DNA of 64,000 nucleotides from Doryteuthis pealeii (GCA_023376005.1 CM042157.1:53702012-53766011), one strand, 5' to 3'; counted from the first letter of the stretch, positions 51,715 to 62,324 are shown. A program made the numbers and translations. Notes: generated from the letters alone by a model not told the origin.

Positions 51715-52195
51715 CGCTTCAAATATGTAAACAATAAATATGTATTGTGTTGGTTGGTGCGAGAGTGGATATTTAGTCGCATCCCCGTTCACCAAGGTCC
51801 AATATTAGCATTAGTATATCCAATGATACACTAACACTGAATAAACGGAAAGAGAAACAAGATAAGTTCATTTGCACATATAGGAATATTTAGTACATAC
51901 ATAATAAACATACAAGAAGTATTAGAAAGAATAGACAAATGTGTTTCAAGAGATATAATAAACACATATTGTTCTATGAACAAGCAGTATATGAAAGTGA
52001 TACAAAAACGGTAAAAGCCTTACATTAATTTTTATCAACTTCATATCTATTGATAACTGTTAGAAATAATTTTCATCAACTTAATATGTATTAATATATT
52101 ATCAGAAATAATTTAATATATATTAATAAACTAGTGGTTTACCCTCAGTCACCGTGTTCTATCACCTTTAAGATAAAAAGGGTGGAGTGTTTGTT
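51715..52195. other. Unassigned AT-rich sequence
   Basis: No feature recognised. Confidence 0.4.
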
Positions 52196-52199
52196 GCCA

Positions 52200-52572
52200 T
52201 ACGAGTACGGTGGGGGGACTTAATCATTATAGGTGCTTGACATGACCAGCCGATTGAAGAATAATTAAAGTTCCAATTACCGTTGAACTGGGAAGACAAG
52301 GCAGCAAACGGTTGTAACTGAAATACAAACCCGAAAGCCACAAAGTCCACTGCAAAACCGATTGGTCGTTTCGGGCCTCTATGACTACTCGTCTAGCCCA
52401 AGTAAAGGCCAAGATGGTGTGTTGCAATTCACGTGACCACTTGGCACGCAGGTCACGGACTACTCAGTCACCAGGATCCTGTCCCTAGACATTACCCACG
52501 GCCAACACGTGGCTTCCATCGGGGGTGTCTTACAGTCAGCGTTTCCTAGATCCCCGGCCGACAGACTTATTT
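52200..52572 (+). repeat. Family A long-form 3' part
   Basis: ACATGACCAGCCGATTGAAG, CGTCTAGCCCAAGTAAAGGC, GTCACGGACTACTCAGTCAC, CCCACGGCCAACACGTGG, ending CCCCGGCCGACAG. It shares the extra segment of the 2.3-kb copy and carries a ~120-bp insertion not seen there. Confidence 0.65.
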
Positions 52573-52609
52573 ATTAAACTTTACAAACATGCATGTATAC
52601 ATACTCCAT

Positions 52610-52725
52610 TCGTCCTGTCAGGGGGGAGAGGGTCTGAATGAATTTTATTCCTTGCAGAGAGGTACCCCCGCAAAAAGGGGGTTTCCTGGGTATGACACTA
52701 AATTATATTTTATTTTAATCATCGT
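52610..52725 (-). repeat. Family A body fragment
   Basis: Reverse: CGTCCTGTCAGGGGGGAG, AGAGGTACCCCCGCAAAAAG, CTGGGTATGACACTAAATTA. Confidence 0.6.
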
Positions 52726-53337
52726 AAGGAGTTTGTAAAAAGTAAAACTAACATTCGTGTGATCGTTTGATAAACAGAGAGAATAGAATCAACAGGAAAA
52801 GGAAAAAAACAACAATTATTTTTGAAGAAGGAACCTTCGTAGTATTTGTTTTAGAAGTTGTTTACAACAAGAGGGGATTTACGGGTTCTCGTTCATTGGT
52901 AGCAAAACTAGTTAAGATGTAAATCTTTGGTGGTTGGAAAGACTTCATGGGGTGGTTTTAAACACTTTGTCCCGTATCTGGGATATTGATCCCCTTCGGA
53001 CACTCTCGGGTCTTTCCGGTCTGATTGACGCCGCAGATCTCTTTTCAGACTGTCCCTTCCGGTGAGCTAAAGTTAGTGAAAAAGAGATGTAGAAAGGAAA
53101 ATACAGGCACCTGGTTGCAGAAAAATAACACTCATTTTATCATTGGTGTTTCAACTTCCCTTTTAGACTGGTCTAAAAAACCGGGTGACATGAAGTAGTC
53201 TTCTCTAGTCGATGAAGGAATTGCTAATCGTAGCCTCTCTCCATGAGAGGGGTGGGTTCGCTAGCTCTAAAATTTAAGTCTTTCCTGGTCACTCTCTGTC
53301 AAATGTGAATATGAATATACTATAAATACGATTTCTT
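52726..53337. other. Unassigned sequence
   Basis: No recognised repeat or coding signal. Confidence 0.4.
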
Positions 53338-53395
53338 GACCTCCAGGTATAAAATAACCCTAGGCGGATTGATACGCCGTTAAAATCAATATATT
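53338..53395 (-). repeat. Family A head fragment
   Basis: Reverse: GACCTCCAGGTATAAAATAA, CCCTAGGCGGATTGATACGC, CGTTAAAATCAAT. Confidence 0.75.
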
Positions 53396-53610
53396 ATAAA
53401 ACGTACATGTTATTCCACATATTCAATGCACTTGGCACATCAAGTTTATTTAATAGTTCCAAAAGTTCGATAATGTTTTTTTTAATTCTTCTTGGTTGGG
53501 CCGATAACTTTACAAAATCTCGTCGTATTGTAAATGTCTAGATATTGCTTTAAAATTTCCTAGAATTAAAAAAAATTCCCTGTTGACGTATCACTCCACA
53601 TTTCCTCTAT

Positions 53611-53641
<31 letters not shown>

Positions 53642-54003
53642 GACGCATAGTCACAACGACTCGAATAGTACAAGTAAACTGGTCAGTGATCGGTCTGCTA
53701 CGTGATCTGTCTTTCAGGTCAAATGTGCATACCGACCAATTCTGCTGGAAAAACAAAGATTTTATCTTTGAAGGCTCCAGAAAATGTTAATACGTTGAAC
53801 ATTTGATCTAATAAATCACATATGGTGATTTGAAGAGATTTACAATTGATGGCTATGTCATTCACTCGGCCCCACAAAAAGCAGACGACATTCAATAATT
53901 AATGGAAAAGTATACAAATTCATTCATCTAAAAATTTGATCTCTTACGTTATTGACAAAAATTTGCAGACAGTATTTTTCAAGAGAATACGAGAGACGTA
54001 AAT
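53396..54003. other. Unassigned sequence with (CA)n
   Basis: CA run at 53,610-53,636; otherwise nothing recognised. Confidence 0.4.
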
Positions 54004-54180
54004 AAGTTTTGGTTTATTTGTTTAACGGCACACCAAATCCTCATGTGTTATTTAATGCCGAATTTTGATTCCTTTCTAAATGGGTGATTGTAATCGTAAC
54101 TATATTTTAAAGGTTCCATTGCATTTTTTTTAAAAATGCAGTTTTAATATAATTATTTGTTTGTGCACAGGTATATAATA
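54004..54180 (+). repeat. Family A variant head
   Basis: TTGGTTTATTTGTTTAACGG, CACACCAAATCCTCATGTGT, TATTTAATGCCGAATTTTG, then one VNTR-like unit. Confidence 0.7.
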
Positions 54181-54189
54181 TATAGAAGC

Positions 54190-54425
54190 GCGATATGCAA
54201 TAGGTAAAATAGATACGATGGGACGAGTTCAAATCTTGGACGAGGCTGTTTGCATTTCACATAGCAATAATACCTTTGGGAAAGGTATGCATCCAATTAT
54301 TCTCTCTCCAGCTATGAGGAAATAGTAGGACAGACTGGGCTGTTTAACCTTGATTGGGCAACCAGTCTAGAAGGAAAACTCTGAATTCAAACATGTTAAA
54401 CTCCTTGATCTTGTGATATATTGCT
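54190..54425 (+). repeat. Family C SINE
   Basis: GACGAGTTCAAATCTTGGAC (B-box), TTTGCATTTCACATAGCAAT, GGGAAAGGTATGCATCCAAT, CAACCAGTCTAGAAGG, AACATGTTAAACTCC. Confidence 0.8.
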
Positions 54426-54985
54426 CGTGTGGAAGAACACACACCAACACCATTATAGAGCCACCACTAACTGGCACAACAATCTGATGATAACCTAGAA
54501 CCATTGCTTCAAGCGGTTTCCTTCACAAACAAACTGCGCTGCCTGAAAGAACTGGAAACGTGATCACATGACTCGCAGTCAGTCTAGTAAAGTCAATAAC
54601 AATATTTTTGTTGTACGACTTCTACAACAATCCCATGCATTGTACTATGTATATTGTATTTACTGAATGGTTGCATGGTACCCCAACGTGATTTGATCCA
54701 ACGTTGCCCTTCAGTGGATTATTACCATTATGAATCCCAATAAAAGAAGATGGGTTTCTCGATTCGCCCTCTTCTGGGATAGAAAGACACAAACCTTTGC
54801 TTGTACAGAGAACAAGGGTCGATTCTTAGGTACGGAAAAAGCCGGTTCCAACTTGAACAAAGAAACTGCCCCGCATATTCTGTTCGTTAGCCATTTTAAA
54901 CTACTTTCATAGCCTCAGAAAATGAACGGGGAGAATAAAGCAACAAAGGTCCTAACGCTTGAGACAAATTGTTTTTTTTTGTATT
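54426..54985. other. Unassigned sequence with a 60-aa open frame
   Basis: 54,730-54,912 (plus) encodes NPNKRRWVSRFALFWDRKTQ and further basic sequence; no family recognised. Confidence 0.35.
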
Positions 54986-54989
54986 TATC

Positions 54990-55360
54990 CTCCCATCACC
55001 GACAAAGTAGTCCTTGGGGACTGTGCTACGTCATGTTTTTGTAAGGATTAGCAAGCTAAACTAACAGACAAGCGATTAGATTCTCACCGGGTGCCCCATA
55101 CTTCTGGTCGAGTTAAACTAAGGTAATCTTAGTAAATGACTATTTCTTTTCTTTCTATCTACGCGTTAGACCAGCCGACCATTTTTAATTAATTCAGCTC
55201 CCACCGTGTGGCCAGTATTTCTGGTTTAAATTAAGCTAATCAATAAATGACTACTTCTCTATACTAGCAAACCCCTTTAGTGAGTCTGATTCCCACCGGG
55301 TGCCTCATACTTTTAGCCTTATACTAAACTAAACTAACTTTAGTAAATGACTACTGTTAG
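54990..55360 (+). repeat. Three family B SINE pieces in tandem
   Basis: Copy 1 (54,990-55,150): AGGATTAGCAAGCTAAACTA, AGATTCTCACCGGGTGCCCC, TAATCTTAGTAAATGACTAT. Copy 2 (55,185-55,255): 3' part GTGTGGCCAGTATTTCTGG. Copy 3 (55,260-55,360): GATTCCCACCGGGTGCCTCA, TACTTTTAGCC, AACTTTAGTAAATGACTACT. Head-to-tail arrangement. Confidence 0.7.
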
Positions 55361-55364
55361 AATA

Positions 55365-55605
55365 TTACTACGGTATCATGGGTATGATACTAAACTGCAT
55401 CCATTTTTGGAGCTCTGGGAAATGTGGAGTCACCCTTTGCCATTACCCCCGAGGTCCACCCAGCCCCTGAATGGTAGTATGGGTCAAATAAATCAGTTTG
55501 GAAATTATTAGTATTAAAAAGGAATATTTGAAACCATATGATTGTGAGCAAACAAATCATTATTAGTAAATAGAAAGAATTACTTGAAACCATATAATTA
55601 CAAAA
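55365..55605 (-). repeat. Family A body plus VNTR
   Basis: Reverse: TGGGTATGATACTAAACTGC, GGAGCTCTGGGAAATGTGG, GCCATTACCCCCGAGG, GAATGGTAGTATGGGTCAAA, then two VNTR units (TTTGAAACCATATGATTG, ACTTGAAACCATATAATT). Confidence 0.8.
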
Positions 55606-55654
55606 AAGACTGACCCGACATAAAATAAACCAAAACTTAATATGTAAATTCAAC

Positions 55655-56035
55655 AAATTTCGTCTTCATTTGAACATCATCTATATGAAATTGTTCCCTC
55701 ACCCACATATGGCTGGAGTAACAATCTAGAGAACTCCTACCCAAGAGCGTTAACTCAACTCGACTAAATTCCTAACGCCTCTTCCAATCAAGGTCTCAAT
55801 AGAACAAATAATTGGTAAATCAACGATTGACACCGGAAGGGTAATATTTCGAGTGGGTACACCAACGGAAACTAATGTCCTGAGGGGAACATTTTCGCTC
55901 TCCATCTTGCGAAAATAAGAACTTTTTCTTTTTTCTTTTTCTTTACACTAGGACATCCTCTGTTTTATTTCCAAATCCGCCCAGGGTGATTGTCTCTATG
56001 CCTGACAATTACGGTGATCCCAACCAATAAATCCA
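55655..56035 (+). repeat. Left arm of ~380-bp inverted repeat
   Basis: Reverse-complement match to 57,055-57,435, roughly 85-90% by eye, over the entire arm: CATATGGCTGGAGTAACAAT, CGTTAACTCAAC, GCCTCTTCCAATCAAGGTCT, TCAACGATTGACACCGGAAG, ACTAATGTCCTGAGGGGA, TCCGCCCAGGGTGATTGTCT. Confidence 0.85.
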
Positions 56036-56194
56036 ACCAACAACTATAATGCTTCTTTGCCTATTAGTCCATTTTCACATGTTGGTCGATAGATTGTACC
56101 TGTCTCTAATATCTTACCACATCAGCTTAACACACACATTTTTATACATTTGGTACGTAGTATCATGTTATCTGAAGCATTTATTTCATATGAA

Positions 56195-56470
56195 GAGGCG
56201 CGTGGCGTAACGGTTATCGACTTAGGAAATTGACACGACGAGCCGAATTCAAATTCTGGACGAAGTTGTCTGCGTTTCCCTTCGCGCTAATGCCCCTGGG
56301 AGAGGCATGAATCGTCTCTTCTCAATGGGTAAATAGTAGCGCAGACGAAGCTCTTTAGCCTTGGTACAGCAACCAGTCTAGGAGAAGGAAAACTCTGAAT
56401 TCAAACCAGCACTACTCCACTGAAAGATTGACCTTGTGTCACATCCTGTCAGTGGTGGAGCGGTTGGGTA
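56195..56470 (+). repeat. Family C SINE with canonical A-box
   Basis: GGCGCGTGGCGTAACGGTTA (A-box TGGCGTAACGG), GAATTCAAATTCTGGACG (B-box), CTGCGTTTCCCTTCGCGC, AGCCTTGGTACAGCAACCAG, CACTGAAAGATTGACCTTGT, ending CGGTTGGGTAAATACATA. Confidence 0.85.
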
Positions 56471-56499
56471 AATACATACTGCATATATTACAATCTTGT

Positions 56500-56612
56500 G
56501 CAATTCACGTAGTGTAATTGTTAACAAGCCAGATTAGCATACTATTGTTTGTGAGTTCGATTTTCAATGGAACCCCAATTCCACAACTAATATAAGCTTA
56601 GTAAATAATTGA
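56500..56612 (+). repeat. Family B SINE
   Basis: CACGTAGTGTAATTGTTAAC, GTGAGTTCGATTTTCAATGG, CCACAACTAATATAAGCTTA, GTAAATAAT. Confidence 0.75.
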
Positions 56613-56715
56613 AGCATTTATTTCGAAATACTATTAGATTTGTACAAAAATGTTCCGCAGCTTTTTATCAAAAAATGTTCTAAATGTGCAGAATTTTAAT
56701 TTCTAATGTTAAAAA

Positions 56716-56746
56716 AATATATTATTATTATTATTATTATTATTAT
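56716..56746. repeat. (ATT)n microsatellite
   Basis: About ten ATT units. Confidence 0.9.
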
Positions 56747-56869
56747 TTCCCACAGCATTTCATCATGGTGTCATGATCAACAAGCAAGTTTTGTAGATTC
56801 TTTACTACTGGGTAGTGGAATTCGACCCTCGTCGGCTATATTTGTGACCTTATGTCCAGTCCAAACTAT

Positions 56870-57025
56870 ATCGGTATTTACCCAACCTTTTCGACACTTG
56901 TTCGCAAGTATAGGGCATTCAGTAAGGATCGAACTCACAATTCAGGAGTAATGACTTGCTAACCGTTAAACCACGATGAGACTCTCCCAGTCTAAGCTAT
57001 GTAAGTAGTAAATAACTATTAAGGA
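56870..57025 (-). repeat. Family B SINE
   Basis: Minus strand head CATCGTGGTTTAACGGTTAG, GTGAGTTCGATCCTTACTGA, 3' side AAGGTTGGGTAAATACC. The plus-strand flank TAAGCTATGTAAGTAGTAAA resembles another family B 3' end. Confidence 0.7.
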
Positions 57026-57054
57026 GAACAGTATTTTGATATGTTCCATGAAAT

Positions 57055-57435
57055 TCCAGTTTGGATTGATCACCATAATTGCCAAGCATAGAGATAATCA
57101 CCCTGGAAGGATTTAGAAATAAAACAGACGATGTCATAGTTTAAAAAAAAAAAGAAAAGAAAAAGTTACCTTCGCAAGATGAGTGGAGAGCGAAAATGTC
57201 CCCCTCAGGACATTAGTTTCCGTGGGTGTGCCCACTCGAAATATTACCCTTCCGGTGTCAATCGTTGATTTACCAATTATTTGTTCCATGGAGACCTTGA
57301 TTGGAAGAGGCGTTAGGAATTTAGTTGTTGAGTTAACGCTCTTGGGTAGGAGTTCTCTAGATTGTTACTCCAGCCATATGTGGGTGAGGGGATAATGTCC
57401 TAGAGATGTTGTTCAAATGAAGACAAAATCGACCA
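57055..57435 (-). repeat. Right arm of ~380-bp inverted repeat
   Basis: Mirror of 55,655-56,035: GATAATCACCCTGGAAGGAT, CCCCCTCAGGACATTAGTTT, TTCCGGTGTCAATCGTTGAT, CTTGATTGGAAGAGGCG, GAGTTAACGCTCTTGGG, CCAGCCATATGTGGGTGAGG. The ~1-kb loop holds only SINEs and unassigned DNA. Confidence 0.85.
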
Positions 57436-57469
57436 AATGTCAACGACCATCTACTTTCCGAGTAACTTT

Positions 57470-57737
57470 TCTTTCTCTTACTAATATCTTCTCTCTCGGT
57501 CTCTGTCTCTGTCTGTCTCTGTCTCTGCTTCTGTCTCTCCCTCTGTTTCCTTTCTTTCTTCTAGTTACTTTTATTTTTCCCCTCTTTCTTTTACTCTGTT
57601 TTATCTTCTTCTTCTTCTTCTTCTTCTTCTTCTTCTTCTTCTTCTTCTTCTTCTTCTCTTCTTTCGTTTACTGTTTTATCTTCCTTTTTATATTTTTTCT
57701 TCGCTCTCTCTCTCTCTCTCTCGCTCTCTCTACGGAG
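57470..57737. repeat. Polypyrimidine tract with (TTC)n
   Basis: CTGTCTCT runs, then about 18 TTC units (57,607-57,661), then (CT)n to 57,730. Confidence 0.9.
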
Positions 57738-58660
57738 CTTAGACTACATTGACTGTATTCCCCATCCTGCAGGGGGTAAGATTTGTCCTGAGTATAATAT
57801 CAAACTGCATCTAATGGTGAGGTTCCAGTTACGGAGATCTGGGAGTGTTGAGTACACCTTCATTGTCAGTACTCTGTTAATGTTCCACCTATGAGTCAAA
57901 TAGATTTGTTTTTTGAAAATGATTACTATTCAATCGTATTACCTGAAGTTATGCGTGTACAAACAAATAATGATCATCAAATAAGAATATTTAATTGAAA
58001 CCATATTTTATTTCAAGTAATGAATATTTGTAATCTTTGTAAACAATTATAATAATTAAGAATAAGTAACTATTCTTAATACAAATAATCTATACACGGT
58101 TATATAATTTCAAATATTCCTTTCTCTTACTAATATCTTATACACACTTACATGGTTTATTGTAACTATTCCAAGTCAATAATATTTTTACACAGTTATA
58201 AGTATGTAATATTGATTTTCAAAGATAAGTATTTGGAATATAGATACGAACTTAATAATACTCTGTTTAAAAATGATTCGTATTAGATAGGTATACTTGA
58301 TACTATATAAATGTAAAATATTTATATTAAGAATAATTACTTGAAGATATAATTGTTTACTAAAGATTATAATTAGATACTTCAGACCACATAAACTGAG
58401 TGAAAATAAATAATTATTATTGAATAGTAATAATTACTTGAAACCATATAACTATTAGCATTAGAAATGAATACTTTAAACCATACAACTGTGTGCAAAT
58501 TATTAAGAGGCTTTAATATCTTATAACTGTGTGCAAACAAATGATCATTGTAAAAGTGCAATTCTTAAGAAACAATTACACCAAAATACAATGGACGCGA
58601 TTTCCTAACCTCTAGGCATAAAACAACCCTAGACGTGTTGACATGCGTTAAAATTAATTA
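57738..58660 (-). repeat. Family A element with expanded VNTR
   Basis: The longest copy, about 920 bp. Body at 57,738-57,905 (ATTGACTGTATTCCCC, AATATCAAACTGCATCTAAT, GATCTGGGAGTGTTGAG). About thirteen VNTR units at 57,910-58,590 in both forward-like and reversed-like flavours (ACTTGAAACCATATAACT; TTATATAATTTCAAATATTC). Head at 58,600-58,655 (AACCTCTAGGCATAAAACAA, GTTGACATGCGTTAAAATTA). Confidence 0.8.
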
Positions 58661-58797
58661 CTGGCTTGCAAAAAATATAATTAAAAATACTGATTTCGTC
58701 ATTAAATAATTCAACGAGGGTTGACATATACAATGTATGAGCAATGTTCTGAATCTAGGGATATTATTTTAGATACTGCTAATAAGTAGTTTACAAT

Positions 58798-58822
58798 CAT
58801 CATCATCATCATCATCATCAAA
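58798..58822. repeat. (ATC)n microsatellite
   Basis: About eight ATC units. Confidence 0.9.
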
Positions 58823-58844
58823 TCGCATGGATTTCCTAAACTCG

Positions 58845-58950
58845 CTCTTGCCATCTATCTCTATCGGTAAATAGCAGGTCCTCAACTCGGCCCCCAGTGT
58901 CCGTACATAGCTGTTTTACGTAAGTATTTACTGGTCGGCCAACACTGGTG
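58845..58950 (+). repeat. Family J short repeat
   Basis: AGCAGGTCCTCAACTCGGCC, CCCAGTGTCCGTACATAGC, TACTGGTCGGCCAACA; reverse copy at 32,776-32,835. Confidence 0.65.
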
Positions 58951-58954
58951 TGTT

Positions 58955-59105
58955 CATGTGTGCACAGGAGAACGTCACTTATGAGTACGTCCTTCTCCAT
59001 CAGTGCACAGCATGTCTTGCTCGTTTATTTGGGTGTTTTGTGTGATGGGAGGTAAGTGGCCCTAGAGCTGCTGTTTTGTGGGATACTGCTTCAAGATAGT
59101 TAATA
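58955..59105 (+). repeat. Family G 5' fragment
   Basis: AGGAGAACGTCACTTATGAG, TACGTCCTTCTCC, CACAGCATGTCTTGCTCG, TTTTGTGTGATGGGAGGTAA, GTGGCCCTAGAGCTGCTG, ATACTGCTTCAAGA. Confidence 0.75.
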
Positions 59106-59135
59106 TAATGTTCATATAATACATAATATATACAT

Positions 59136-59216
59136 ACCAAAATATGAATTTCGGTTAAAAACATTGCGTTCCAATTTAATTCATGTTTAGTTACCAAACT
59201 CTTATGTGTTGTCGGA
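59136..59216 (+). repeat. ~80-bp repeat shared with 60,490-60,572
   Basis: AAAATATGAATTTCGGTTAA, GCGTTCCAATTTAATTCATG, TTTAGTTACCAAACTCTTAT, GTGTTG recurs as GAATATGAATTTCGGTAAA, TTTCCAATTTGGATACATGT, TTGGTTTCGTAACTGTTGAG. Confidence 0.75.
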
Positions 59217-59249
59217 CTAAAAGAACTCAAGCATACTCATGCGTTGTTG

Positions 59250-59600
59250 GTAGGGCTTGAAATACACTGACTGTATCACCAAAGATGTGTTCTGAGAATG
59301 ACACTAAACTGCATCAAATGGCGAGACACTTGTCCTGGAGATCTCGGCAGTGTGGCTCTTCATTAACATTACTATCAGGTTCAAACACGAATTGGTAGTC
59401 ATCTAGGAGTCAAATCGACCTGTCTGGCAAAATGTTTGTATTAGATAGGTATACTTAATATATAACTGTGTGTAAAAAAACGTAGGAAGCTACACAAAAA
59501 ATGTAAATATAAATGTACAATGTACATAATTCCCTAAACCCTGGGCATAAAATAGCCCCAAATAGGTTGACTGTCGTTAAAATTAATCAATCAGATAATG
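59250..59600 (-). repeat. Family A element, near full length
   Basis: Reverse: ACACTGACTGTATCACC, GACACTAAACTGCATCAAAT, AGATCTCGGCAGTGTGG, CTAGGAGTCAAATCGACC, TTAGATAGGTATACTTAATA (one VNTR unit), CATAATTCCCTAAACC, GGCATAAAATAGCCCC, TTGACTGTCGTTAAAATTAA. Confidence 0.85.
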
Positions 59601-60310
59601 CAAATATATTTTTTACAATGTTTAATGTAATGATAATATATATTAGGCATGTACAAAACATGCACTTTTTATCGGCTATGTTATGATTATTACTGACTTG
59701 TCATGCCTATTTTCATCTAAGTATGGTGATCAAAATCCATTTTTTATGTTAATAAATTCTCGGAAAAGATTTATCTCCCTTAAGTCAAGTTTTTACATTG
59801 GATTTCTTGCCGGCCTTCGCAGAAAAAACATCCTCCAATAAAAAACTACCCCCCCTAAAAAAAAAAACAAAGACTAAAAATGTATAATTCAGATAAAATA
59901 CTTTTTTTTTAATCAAAGCAGTCAAAAAATCTATTTATTCAGTATTTTTACATTAACAAAATCTTAGCCATCAGCAGTGAGTGAAAGAGTTTAGTTTCCG
60001 GATGTGGATTTCAACCCCTTAAAACAAAACAAACAAACAAAAAAGTTTGATCTGAAGATTTTTTTCTTTTATTAACAACATCTATAGATGATCAAACTAC
60101 GAAAACGAATAAAGTAAAAAAGAGTGCCTAAAAGAGCAATATTTTATGTCATTTTACCGTTTTTTGAACGTAAAAAATAAGGCATCCATACGAACGAAAC
60201 AGATTAACCGTTATAAAAAAAATTAAACAAAATCTAATTCTGCATGGAATTATCTTTAAAACATGTAAAAATATGTGTGTGTTTTTGTACATATCTAATA
60301 GATACGGGAA
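59601..60310. other. Unassigned AT-rich sequence
   Basis: Contains C8/A9-type homopolymer runs near 59,850. No repeat or coding signal recognised. Confidence 0.4.
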
Positions 60311-60311
60311 G

Positions 60312-60475
60312 GAGAAGTTCATTGTGTAATGGTTATCGTAAATAGTAGTATAGACTTAGCCCTTTAACCTATGGCAAGGAAGGAAAACTCTGAATTCAAA
60401 CCTGTTAAATTCTGCTAATAAAATGACACTGTGTCGCGTCATGCTCGTGCGGATGGGTTGGGTAAATAAAAATAC
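60312..60475 (+). repeat. Family C SINE with internal deletion
   Basis: AAGTTCATTGTGTAATGGTT, ATCGTAAATAGTAGTATAGA, CCCTTTAACCTATGGC, CTGAATTCAAACCTGTTAAA, CTCGTGCGGATGGGTTGGGT. The B-box to mid-body portion is deleted. Confidence 0.75.
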
Positions 60476-60579
60476 ATACCTAATAGATATGTAACAGAAT
60501 ATGAATTTCGGTAAAAAAGATCTCTTTCCAATTTGGATACATGTTTGGTTTCGTAACTGTTGAGTGTTGCTGAACTGAA

Positions 60580-61115
60580 AATATCGCAAATATCAGATAA
60601 TAGGCAACCTAAATTTCTTGACGACACACAGAAGAAATTTTCCCGCCCGTTTATCGTATGGAGACGGGCACTTTTGCCTCATCATGCTGGCACCAATTTG
60701 TGCCATTTTCCTCGCCAATTTCAACTCGAAACCCTCCCGGGGATTGCAAAATCGACTCCACTCACTGCATCCGCCTCCGTTTCACATCCAGTCCAGCAAC
60801 AGAGGCAGCCGATCGACCAACCGACCCTTACCTACCTACGTGTTGTCTTTCATCGTCTTCCATAGTCTGACCTCTGCTGCCTCGTAGACACCTAACCACT
60901 TCTTGCACTGTCAACCCCCACCCCCCATCCTGTCCGCCGAGTAGACCAAGTGTCATTTCAGCCGTGGCCTGTCACATCACATCCTAGCCGACGTATTCTC
61001 AGAGGATCACCTGTCTTCGCTCTCACATCCAGAGTTAATCCCGAAAATTAACAGCGAATCGAAGTCACGTCCAATAAAGATCGCTCGACTCCTAAATGCC
61101 AATTGAGCATTAAAG
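60580..61115 (+). other. GC-rich island with overlapping open frames and AATAAA
   Basis: Far more GC-rich than its surroundings, with three overlapping frames (60,560-60,865; 60,618-60,887; 60,658-60,870). None has a domain I recognise; a motif reading SCWHQFVPFSSPIS is only vaguely reminiscent of retroelement Gag-Pol joins. An AATAAA (61,073-61,078) lies ~35 bp before an A-rich (GAAA)n tail, as in a processed transcript. It could be an exon/3' UTR, a retrocopy or an unclassified repeat. Confidence 0.35.
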
Positions 61116-61117
61116 AA

Positions 61118-61150
<33 letters not shown>
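61111..61150. repeat. (GAAA)n run
   Basis: About eight GAAA units. Confidence 0.9.
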
Positions 61151-61385
61151 AAAATGGTTAAAAACGAAGTGGGAGGAGTTTCAAAGGAAGAGATAGAGAG
61201 AGAGACTGAGAGCTGAGAACGTAGGCGTTGTCATCGATTTGAAGAAATACTGCTGACTTTCTGGAGTTAGAGAATAAAAGATGGAGGAAATATAGAGAAG
61301 TTGTGAGAGGAGAAACAATAGAGGGTTGTAGAAAATAGAAAGTAGATGAGACAGGTGAGAGATTGTAAAAGAGAAATGTAGGCAT

Positions 61386-61387
<2 letters not shown>

Positions 61388-61445
<58 letters not shown>
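61388..61445. repeat. (GA)n microsatellite
   Basis: About 28 GA units; followed by (GAT)n at 61,488-61,506. Confidence 0.95.
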
Positions 61446-61448
<3 letters not shown>

Positions 61449-61549
61449 AGGAGTAGGTGAGAGAGTAGGAAAGGAAGAAGGTACAGATGATGATGATGAT
61501 GATGATTAGAGGAAGAGAGAGATAGGTGATAGAGAAGGTAGAGATGGTT

Positions 61550-61584
61550 GGAGAGAGAGAGAAAAGTAAAGAAATGTGAGAGGG

Positions 61585-61670
<86 letters not shown>

Positions 61671-61676
61671 GTGAGT
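61550..61676. repeat. (GA)n microsatellite
   Basis: Two GA blocks, the larger (61,590-61,667) about 38 units, ending in GTGAGTGAG. The L/S-rich minus-strand frames are translated repeat. Confidence 0.95.
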
Positions 61677-61679
61677 ATG

Positions 61680-62324
61680 TGAGAGGAGAGAAAAAAAGGA
61701 CAAAAAGAAGCAACAAGAAAATGAAGCTTTAAAAAAAGAGAAAATTATCAATATTATCGAATATTCATTAGTAAAAAATGTGTTTTTTAGAATGAGTAGA
61801 GTGACAGATAAATGAAGGGAAAAAAGAGCTTACGTCACAGCAAAGAGTTGAAAAAATAAAAATAAAAAAAATGAAAAAAGGAATTGGATAAAAAAAAAAG
61901 AAGCTGGGTTGAATGCCAGAAAAAATAACGATAGAAAAAAGTCTAAAAAGAAAAAAAAAAAAGAAAAAAAACCCAATGTCTAACCTGCAGAAGCTCTGTA
62001 GCTTTAATATTACATTTGCTACACTGGGACGACAGATCAGTTAAATGATAGGTAAGGAAAAACCATACAACCCCCTAAAAAACAACCTTTAGACTGCTTT
62101 ATTACGTAATTCACGAAGAACGTATGTCCCGGACCCTGTCAAGGGTACCAATGAGTGTAATAACATTTTATAGTTATTACTGCGATACTTTTGAAAGACT
62201 GGTTTGCCCTAATATCCATTCGTCCACTCTTTACGGCATACCTGGAACAAGATTTTTCAAAAACTTCAGTAATGGAAAATAAGGACAGAAATGATTGGGT
62301 TCTCGTCATTTCCAAAGACATTAT
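61680..62324. other. A-rich unassigned sequence
   Basis: Polypurine/A-rich to about 61,970, then mixed sequence; nothing recognised. Confidence 0.4.

Noticed and set aside
57417..57752. 111-aa frame with a hydrophobic stretch
   Set aside because: Composed of (TTC)n and (CT)n translation.
61267..61716. 149-aa L/S-rich frame
   Set aside because: Translated (GA)n microsatellites.
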